A stretch of 5,555 bases of DNA from an uncultured Arcobacter sp. (GTDB lineage Bacteria > Campylobacterota > Campylobacteria > Campylobacterales > Arcobacteraceae). The position numbers and the translations under genes are program-made. This document shows, in pieces, positions 1 to 4,487 of the stretch (positions within the stretch are counted from its first letter, which is position 1; each line of letters begins with the position of its first letter). The stretch lies in assembly GCA_913062735.1 (NCBI GenBank), contig CAJXWI010000202.1:1-5555 (forward strand). Reading direction: 5' to 3'. The notes beneath the pieces are model-generated. The model searched no databases. It saw nothing but the letters and a program-made list of their open reading frames with translations, and was not told the origin of the DNA.

Positions 1-541
1 TTTCATGTGTGATTCCAGCTACTCTTTTTCCCAGAGATGCCATTTTTTCTAATTCTAATAACTTATCTTGTTTGTCTTGAGCATGTAAATCATTTTCAAT
101 AGTATTTGAAAACTCTTCTAATAAAGACAGCTGGGCTTGGCTGTATTCTCTCTCAACACTGCTAAGTACACATAAGGTTCCAAATACTTCACCATTTTTA
201 TTAATGATGGGATGACCCAAATAATTAATCATATCAAGGCATATATCAGGATTTTCTTTCCACTTTTTATCTTTTAAAGCATTTTTAATATAAAGGCTTT
301 GTTTGCTTGATATTACTTCTTTGCAGTATATGTTGGTGTTTTTTAATGTTTCATTATTTCCAAGAACATAAGGATTTTCTTTGTTTTGACTTTTTACAAA
401 AACATTTAGTTTATCTTTTTTTACTTGCATAATTAAAGCCGTTGGTACATCAAATAATGAAACAAGTAAGTTGGTGAACTTTTGCCACTTTTTAAGTATA
501 TCTTCTTCAATAATTAGGGGTTCATTTACATTACTATTCAT
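1..541 (-). CDS. GAF-domain sensor histidine kinase, N-terminal part (cut by window edge)
   Basis: This is the first 180 residues of a probable cytoplasmic two-component sensor kinase; the rest lies beyond base 1. Residues of about 15-150 look like a GAF sensor domain, with the typical core strand around Y107-S127 (LGHPI..NG..FGTLCVL). A helical linker of about 130-165 leads into a DHp dimerisation/phosphoacceptor helix, EKMASLGKRVAGITHE, where H179 is the expected autophosphorylated histidine. The HATPase domain is not visible. There is no signal peptide or membrane segment, so the signal is probably a small molecule or redox cue sensed in the cytoplasm. The ATG at 539-541 is supported by an AGGGAG ribosome binding site (547-552) at 5-nt spacing. 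No partner response regulator is in view. Family assignment rests on motif recognition; the ligand and target genes cannot be told. Confidence 0.9.
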   Translation of the reverse strand, partial: MNSNVNEPLIIEEDILKKWQKFTNLLVSLFDVPTALIMQVKKDKLNVFVKSQNKENPYVLGNNETLKNTNIYCKEVISSKQSLYIKNALKDKKWKENPDICLDMINYLGHPIINKNGEVFGTLCVLSSVEREYSQAQLSLLEEFSNTIENDLHAQDKQDKLLELEKMASLGKRVAGITHE

Positions 542-546
542 AACTT

Positions 547-552
547 CTCCCT
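547..552 (-). promoter_or_regulatory. Ribosome binding site of the histidine kinase gene
   Basis: AGGGAG on the minus strand, 5 nt before the ATG at 541. It is the best Shine-Dalgarno match in the window and fixes the kinase start. It lies within the 8-bp palindrome CCCTAGGG (549-556), which could slightly mask the site in the mRNA. Confidence 0.75.
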
Positions 553-665
553 AGGGTATAAATTCTTTTATAAGTGTAGCTCAAATAAACTAAAATAAAT
601 ATGAAGTTTATAAGAGAAATAGTTATTAGTAAATTACTATTGATTAAAAGATTGTGTTAACTACT

Positions 666-679
666 TACTTTTAAAAGTA
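666..679. repeat. 14-bp palindrome TACTTTTAAAAGTA upstream of the kinase gene
   Basis: A perfect palindrome, 125 bp upstream of the kinase ATG in the 277-bp gap between the kinase and the exported-protein gene. It could be an operator half-site pair for a dimeric regulator, but in DNA this A/T-rich a palindrome of this length may also be chance. No convincing -35/-10 pair could be assigned to the kinase gene; the rest of 542-769 shows nothing else that I can support. Confidence 0.3.
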
Positions 680-769
680 GTGAAAAAAGCATTATTTTAA
701 TAATAATCAAAAAGTATTAGGAAAAGCTGTAAGAATTTGCTAGAAGTTAGGTATATAATGAAGTACTAG

Positions 770-799
770 AAAAGAATATCAAGTTCTTGATATTCTTTT
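770..799 (-). terminator. Perfect-stem hairpin terminator, probably bidirectional
   Basis: AAAAGAATATCAAG (770-783) and CTTGATATTCTTTT (786-799) are exact inverted repeats around a 2-nt centre. The hairpin sits 20 bp past the stop codon of the exported-protein gene, so it is the likely terminator of that transcript; on the minus strand the stem ends in a short TTTT run. On the plus strand the following T run is longer (796-802), though no plus-strand gene precedes it. The stem is A/T-rich, so termination may be partial, which would let some transcription reach the downstream kinase gene. Confidence 0.6.
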
Positions 800-818
800 T
801 TTAAATAAGCGTTAATGA

Positions 819-2522
819 TTAATAGGACCAAATCATACTGTTGAAGGTTGAAAGTTCTAATTGAACTAAAGCTCCATGTGTTAAAACAGCATAGGCAATA
901 TCCGGATTTTCAGGATCAATCATCATTCCTCCCATATTAATTTTGTTTGCATTTCCAAGGGCACCGTTCATATTAACACTTCTTCTAACCCCATAAGCAG
1001 ATTTAAAAATAGGGTCATCCATATCCTTCACATCAGAAGTAATAGGTTCTCGTGTACCCACTCCTAACTCAACTATTGCATGTGCCCCTGCATTATTCCC
1101 CGTAGCCATTACAAAACCACGGCCATCTTTTTCCATATACACCATTCTTGTATAACCCATACCGCTATATGTTCCATTTTCAAAAGTTTCTAAGGAACGA
1201 TAACCATCTTCGATTACGAAAGAATACATATCTCCTTTAGATACCCCTAAAATCATAGGTCCATATTCTTCATCCTCATGATAAAGCATACCTTTGACGG
1301 GAAACTGTATAAATTTACCCTTTCCAATATGTGTATAAGCTGGCGCTTTTTTTTGTTTTCCTCCTGGATTATGTCCTTTAGCATTACCCCAAACAGAAAG
1401 AGGTGTACACGTTTTAGCATCAGCACTAATCTTTAAGATAGCATCACCTGCTCGTACATCATGCATGGAAAGATAAAATTCATTTTTAGGCCCCATTGCA
1501 AAAGCTAAAGCCATGATTTCTACACTACTTTGTTTGGGATACTTTCCATTGGGTCTATAACACTGCCCATATTTTTCATCTGCTTTTGGAGAAAACTTTT
1601 TATTTTTTGCTTTCCAAACAAGGGAGCGAGCACCTGTATCAGGGTCGATTCTAATAATTTCTGCTCGTTTTCCTGTAGATTCTCCCGTACCTCCTGCTAA
1701 AAGGTAAATCATCCCATCCTTACCCCATTTCATAATAGATGCACCTGTTAGGGGTTGTTTTTTATGATTTTTTCTTAGTCCATCGGATAAGTATCCTGAA
1801 CCATATTCTTTCATTCCACGACGCTTATCTGGATAAAGCCCTGAAACTACTCGTCTGTTTTTTGTATCTATGTTCCATGCAACAATAGTTCCAGTACTTT
1901 GATAGTTTGGATTGGTCCATCTAACAACTGAGAAAAATTCACGCGTTTTGGGACGAAAAATTCCACCTGTCCATCTTGTTGCGCCTTTTTGTTTTTTCCA
2001 AGCATCAAATTTAGGACCTTTCCCATATTTTACAGGCCACCTTGTTTTCATTTGTTTGTTTGGATTGGAACAGTTGATAATTCCTTCTTCTGGATCAACA
2101 TTTTTATCCTTAGGATTTAAATACCTATGACCCGTACCAGTTACACGACAACGACAATCAACTTCAAGTTTTGTTTGAAAAAGAATGTGCTCTGTATAGG
2201 TACCACAAGCATAGTTGTAATAAGGACTTTTTACATTAGTACTTGAACGAATACATTGTGCTTTTCCATTATCTAATCTTTTATCTTGTCTACAACTTGA
2301 GCCATATTCACAACGTTCTATTGGAGTTTTCGGATCGGATTTAAGAGCTACATAACTGTTATTATAAAGGGTAGTACCCCCTAATGAACCAGGGTAAACA
2401 CAGCGAGTAGGTTCTGATTTTGGAGAAGAGTTAGCAAGAGCATTGCTAAGGAAGATAATTTGTAAGGTGATGATTGCACCTAAGATTTTTTTCCCAAAGT
2501 TCTTTGTTTGGATATTATTCAT
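819..2522 (-). CDS. Exported cysteine-rich protein with probable six-bladed beta-propeller, function unknown
   Basis: A 567-residue protein that I do not recognise as a named family. Residues 1-30 form a Sec signal peptide: basic start (K7, K11, K12), hydrophobic core 13-25, and ALA before the likely cleavage at 30/31; there is no lipobox or twin arginine. Residues 31-160 carry eight cysteines (41, 71, 77, 90, 106, 123, 125, 151), an even number that suggests disulfides in the periplasm or outside the cell. From about 190 onward there are six spaced segments, each a strand pair around a small/Gly-rich turn: about 194-230, 262-304, 335-380, 405-447, 460-495 and 529-567. One reads like an NHL-type blade (IIRIDPDTGA). 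This suggests a six-bladed propeller, a fold used for binding or for hydrolases and dehydrogenases; no catalytic set is evident. The ATG at 2520-2522 follows an AAAAAGGA site. It appears monocistronic, with a dyad upstream and a hairpin downstream. Coding is sure; fold is inferred. Confidence 0.92.
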   Translation of the reverse strand: MNNIQTKNFGKKILGAIITLQIIFLSNALANSSPKSEPTRCVYPGSLGGTTLYNNSYVALKSDPKTPIERCEYGSSCRQDKRLDNGKAQCIRSSTNVKSPYYNYACGTYTEHILFQTKLEVDCRCRVTGTGHRYLNPKDKNVDPEEGIINCSNPNKQMKTRWPVKYGKGPKFDAWKKQKGATRWTGGIFRPKTREFFSVVRWTNPNYQSTGTIVAWNIDTKNRRVVSGLYPDKRRGMKEYGSGYLSDGLRKNHKKQPLTGASIMKWGKDGMIYLLAGGTGESTGKRAEIIRIDPDTGARSLVWKAKNKKFSPKADEKYGQCYRPNGKYPKQSSVEIMALAFAMGPKNEFYLSMHDVRAGDAILKISADAKTCTPLSVWGNAKGHNPGGKQKKAPAYTHIGKGKFIQFPVKGMLYHEDEEYGPMILGVSKGDMYSFVIEDGYRSLETFENGTYSGMGYTRMVYMEKDGRGFVMATGNNAGAHAIVELGVGTREPITSDVKDMDDPIFKSAYGVRRSVNMNGALGNANKINMGGMMIDPENPDIAYAVLTHGALVQLELSTFNSMIWSY

Positions 2523-2576
2523 TGTAATCCTTTTTATGACTAGGACTCTATCCTTTTAATGTAACAAAGATGTAAT

Positions 2577-2582
2577 ATTGTA
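2577..2582 (-). promoter_or_regulatory. Candidate -10 element (TACAAT) for the exported-protein gene
   Basis: TACAAT on the minus strand matches the sigma-70 -10 consensus at five of six bases and would place the transcript start about 45-50 nt before the ATG. No TTGACA-like -35 is found at the right spacing; that position is occupied by the perfect dyad at 2581-2606. The pairing of a decent -10 with a dyad in place of a -35 is what an activator- or repressor-controlled promoter would look like, but this is inference. Confidence 0.35.
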
Positions 2583-2606
2583 GTATCTAAATATTTTTAG
2601 ATACTA
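2581..2606. promoter_or_regulatory. Perfect 11-bp dyad, candidate operator upstream of the exported-protein gene
   Basis: TAGTATCTAAA and TTTAGATACTA are exact inverted repeats separated by TATT. The dyad lies 59-84 bp before the start codon and abuts or overlaps the candidate -10. It has no G/C-rich stem and no T run, so it makes a poor terminator, and no gene that ends here would need one. The size and symmetry fit a binding site for a dimeric transcription factor. I cannot match it to a known regulator. Confidence 0.5.
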
Positions 2607-2652
2607 AATTATTTGTTATTTAGGAGCTCATACAAAGTGACCTTTGCGCTTT

Positions 2653-2682
2653 TTTCTTTTTCTTAATTGTAAGAAAAAGAAA
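2653..2682. repeat. Hairpin with 13-bp perfect A/T-rich stem
   Basis: Bases 2653-2665 (TTTCTTTTTCTTA) are the exact reverse complement of 2670-2682, with ATTG as the loop. One strand of the stem is almost pure pyrimidine. It is part of the possible dispersed repeat rather than a clear terminator, because neither side is followed by a G/C stem plus T run in the usual form. Confidence 0.5.
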
Positions 2683-2765
2683 CAAAAAGAAGCAACTGAC
2701 ACATTGATAAAGCCCTTCGGGTTCCTAAATATTCTTATTGTTTAACTAGGCTGTGGAACTCGTTA

Positions 2766-2787
2766 AAATGTGCTAAAGAGCACATTT
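2766..2787. repeat. Hairpin AAATGTGCT-AAAG-AGCACATTT
   Basis: A perfect 9-bp inverted repeat around a 4-nt loop, in the G/C-richer half of the gene-free stretch. It lies downstream of the nuclease gene on the minus strand, about 140-160 bp after the stop codon, and no T run follows on that strand. It is more likely an internal stem of a repeat element than a dedicated terminator. Confidence 0.45.
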
Positions 2788-2925
2788 CTTTACGCTCGAT
2801 CAGTCCTCGCCTTTTTCCGTTAAAAAATAAAAAGATTTAGCTTTCTCAAAGTCAGAGGAAGAGCCGTGAGCAAGATTGTCTTACTTCATAAACACTTTTA
2901 TTTAAGTTTTGACTAAGAAAAGTTA

Positions 2926-4146
2926 CTATTTGGGGTCAGACCCCTTTTCTATATTCGATTTTATCTGTTTAATAAAACCTTCTGTCATTACCTCAAATAA
3001 TTCATTATCATATTCTTTTGAATGTTTTTCTACTACCTTTTTGAATTCTTCAAAATAAAGGTCCTTCTTGTAATTTTTTATAATTTCATAAATTTCTGAA
3101 TATTTAATTTCTTTATATCTATCGAATGTATTGTACTTTTCATAGTTTTCATTATTATAATTAGGTCTTAATATGTAAAAGTATAATTTCGTTTTATCAC
3201 CTTTAAAATATGATTCTGCTTTTTTAACATATTTTTCTAATTGAGAGTACCCATTATCTTTTATACCATTTATTCCAGATTTTATTTTATTTTCTATCAC
3301 TATAGCATATCCACCAACTTCTATAAATAAATCAATATTACCTATCGTTTCTCTAAAGATTTTTGGTTTACTTTGTTTTATTTTTTCTATATCTATTTTT
3401 AATACATTTTCAACAAAATTAGACCAGAAAGTATCATCATTTTCAAGAAAATATGCTAATAAATTAGAATTAACTAATTCATCATTTTCTTTTTTAATAA
3501 TTGATAAGAAACTTTCAGGAATTTTATTATATTTTGAAGTATCCACTTGAATTACAGGGCTTTCTTCCCATAACTCTTTATTGTTAATAATATCTTCCAA
3601 CTTTTGATAATTTTCATTATTTTTTGTTATATATAATTTTTGAGACTGGTTGTTAATTTTTTCAACATTTTTGAGAATAGTGATATTCTCATTATTTGAA
3701 ACATTATCATTGAGTGATAAATATATATCTTTCTTTGATTTATGTATGGATTCGGCTTTAAATGTTATATAAAACATTGATAATGAGCCTAGATGATATA
3801 GTTTTGTCTTTCCATATGTAATATTATTAGTATCAATATATGCTCGTTGTTCTTCAGTAATACCATTGTTTTTTTTAGAAAAAATAGCCTTGCAGTTTAT
3901 TTGTTCCTGTATTTTAGCTTTTCCTATAATCTTCACAGTCTTATTGCCAACAGACCTAATAAACAAAATGTACTTTATTTTATTATCCCATTTTTGGCTA
4001 ATATTTCCATAAGGATTTACATAAATATAAAAATTTCCGTTATTGGATTGGTACATATTGATAACTTCACCACCAACTTTGTTCTTAATATATTCACCAT
4101 TAAATAAATTGTTTAATAAAATTACATCTTTTATATTATCTTCCAA
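2926..4146 (-). CDS. PD-(D/E)XK nuclease-superfamily protein with uncharacterised N-terminal domain
   Basis: A 406-residue protein. Residues of about 220-330 hold a recognisable PD-(D/E)XK core: a helix with SNLLAYFLE (227-235), then NIDLFIEVGG (270-279), the strand IVIENKI (282-288) and a helix with QLEKY (302-306). D272 and E285-x-K287 fit the catalytic D...ExK metal-binding triad, and the QLxxY helix is typical of PDDEXK_4-like families. The product is therefore probably a Mg-dependent DNA (or RNA) endonuclease in the cytoplasm. Residues 1-200 form a strand-rich region (NGNFYIYVNPYG at 36-47) that I cannot name; it may sense or bind the target. The start is TTG, chosen because an in-frame TAA lies directly before it and AAAGGA precedes it by 5 nt; the next Met is residue 31. 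The last residues (KGSDPK) come from an invading palindrome, so the native C-terminus is probably altered. Very A/T-rich. A restriction or anti-phage role is plausible but unproven; no methylase is adjacent. Confidence 0.9.
   Translation of the reverse strand: MEDNIKDVILLNNLFNGEYIKNKVGGEVINMYQSNNGNFYIYVNPYGNISQKWDNKIKYILFIRSVGNKTVKIIGKAKIQEQINCKAIFSKKNNGITEEQRAYIDTNNITYGKTKLYHLGSLSMFYITFKAESIHKSKKDIYLSLNDNVSNNENITILKNVEKINNQSQKLYITKNNENYQKLEDIINNKELWEESPVIQVDTSKYNKIPESFLSIIKKENDELVNSNLLAYFLENDDTFWSNFVENVLKIDIEKIKQSKPKIFRETIGNIDLFIEVGGYAIVIENKIKSGINGIKDNGYSQLEKYVKKAESYFKGDKTKLYFYILRPNYNNENYEKYNTFDRYKEIKYSEIYEIIKNYKKDLYFEEFKKVVEKHSKEYDNELFEVMTEGFIKQIKSNIEKGSDPK
2932..2944. repeat. GGGGTC-A-GACCCC palindrome overlapping the 3' end of the nuclease gene
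   Basis: Two 6-bp arms with a single central base, by far the most G/C-rich short word in this part of the window. It resembles the GGGGTCAGACCCC core I associate with REP/RAYT-type (TnpA_REP) repeats in many genomes. It lies inside the reading frame of the nuclease gene and encodes its final GSDP residues. On the plus strand it is followed by TTTT, but on the minus strand by AAATAG, so it is not a good terminator for the gene itself. Confidence 0.6.
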
Positions 4147-4157
4147 TTAATTCCTTT
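4144..4157 (-). promoter_or_regulatory. Ribosome binding site and TTG start of the nuclease gene
   Basis: AAAGGA (4152-4157, minus strand) lies 5 nt before TTG (4144-4146). The codon directly upstream of the TTG is an in-frame TAA (4147-4149), so translation of this frame cannot begin any earlier. A weak start codon with a good Shine-Dalgarno suggests modest, set expression of a potentially toxic nuclease. Confidence 0.7.
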
Positions 4158-4258
4158 AATCTTTAAACATAACGTCTGACTTCTGCGACACTTTGTTATA
4201 AGTATTTCTTGTTAATTGATTTTTTTACTTCTTTTATGCTGTATACTGGTCTTTATTT

Positions 4259-4383
4259 AAAATTCGGGTGACAAAATTCGGGTGACAGTATACTCATTTG
4301 ACCAAAATTCGGGTGACAGTATACTCATTTGACCATTTAGTTAATTAAGTAAACTGTCACCGGAATTTTGTCACCGGAATTTT
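4259..4383. repeat. Nested inverted/direct repeat cluster, probable REP/RAYT-type element
   Basis: Five copies of a 14-bp word occur in 125 bp. Three are direct, AAAATTCGGGTGAC at 4259-4272, 4273-4286 and 4304-4317; two are inverted, GTCACCGGAATTTT at 4356-4369 and 4370-4383. The outer 36 bp (4259-4294) match the reverse complement of 4348-4383 at all but three positions, so the whole can fold into a long hairpin. The word TTC(C/G)GGTGACAGTATAC resembles repeats that I associate with Y1 REP-associated transposases; this is recollection. No transposase gene is present, so the element would need to be mobilised from elsewhere. Confidence 0.65.
4273..4334. repeat. Perfect tandem duplication of a 31-bp unit inside the repeat cluster
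   Basis: Bases 4273-4303 and 4304-4334 are identical. Each unit begins AAAATTCGGGTGACAGTATA and ends CATTTGACC. The second unit is extra relative to the symmetric arms of the surrounding palindrome and fits a replication-slippage or repeat-mediated duplication after the element arrived. Confidence 0.9.
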
Positions 4384-4466
4384 TTTATGCAGAGCTGTTA
4401 AAGCTAGGTTATGGTATTTTTTATCAATGTTTTTATTCAATGTCCATTCCTTTCGGTTCTTAATTG

Positions 4467-4487
4467 TGTCTAACTAGTTATTAGACA
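4467..4487. repeat. TGTCTAA...TTAGACA dyad across the stop codon of the zinc-site gene
   Basis: Seven-bp arms (4467-4473 and 4481-4487) surround CTAGTTA; the 10-bp palindrome TAACTAGTTA (4471-4480) is nested within. It covers the last codons and the stop of the upstream gene. It has no following T run on the minus strand, so it is a weak terminator candidate at best; it may just be a short hairpin at the mRNA end. Confidence 0.35.

Larger units (their letters stand above)
2607..2925. other. Gene-free stretch with hairpin-rich, probably dispersed repeat sequence
   Basis: There is no credible open reading frame here on either strand. From about 2630 to 2830 the composition changes: G/C-richer islands (around 2641-2650, 2711-2722, 2745-2765 and 2791-2819) alternate with A/T-rich hairpins. 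Phrases such as GGAACTCG and GTCCTCGCC resemble a type of intergenic repeat I associate with several marine bacterial genomes; this is recollection, not a search result. The stretch lies between the 3' end of the nuclease gene and the promoter of the exported-protein gene. From about 2830 to 2925 I see nothing specific. Confidence 0.4.
4147..4473. other. Intergenic stretch between the zinc-site gene and the nuclease gene, holding a repeat cluster
   Basis: There is no credible gene in these 327 bp. The middle (4259-4383) is a nested repeat cluster annotated separately. On the nuclease side, 4168-4202 contains a weak stem (ATAAC...GTTAT flanking GTC...GAC-like words) just upstream of the gene. 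On the other side, 4384-4466 shows nothing I can support, and 4467-4487 is a TGTCTAA...TTAGACA dyad over the stop codon of the upstream gene. A promoter for the nuclease would have to lie here; several A/T-rich -10-like words exist but none is convincing. Confidence 0.5.

Noticed and set aside
601..660. 19-codon plus-strand frame starting at an ATG
   Set aside because: No Shine-Dalgarno sequence precedes it, it is very short, and frames of this size are expected by chance in A/T-rich DNA.
1912..2130. 72-codon plus-strand open frame
   Set aside because: It lies wholly inside the exported-protein gene on the other strand, has no ribosome binding site and reads like the antisense shadow of that gene.
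3847..4107. 86-codon plus-strand open frame rich in Phe and Ile
   Set aside because: It lies inside the nuclease gene in antisense; the hydrophobic content follows from the A/T-rich complementary coding strand, not from a real membrane protein.
4168..4202. Possible integron attC site (ATAAC...GTTAT ends, internal GTC/GAC words) just upstream of the nuclease gene
   Set aside because: At about 35 bp it is shorter than a normal attC, the internal stem has several mismatches, spacing between the boxes is wrong, and no matching site follows the nuclease gene.
4285..4340. 23-codon minus-strand frame through the tandem repeats
   Set aside because: It is built entirely from repeat sequence, has no ribosome binding site and would be a by-product of the duplication.
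4259..4383. CRISPR array
   Set aside because: Repeats are directly adjacent or at uneven spacing, the only spacer-like segments are identical copies, and two of the five copies are inverted.
4467..4487. GTCTAAC/GTTAGAC words resembling integron recombination core sites
   Set aside because: The two words are part of a small palindrome over a stop codon; the paired inner boxes and remaining length of an attC site are missing.
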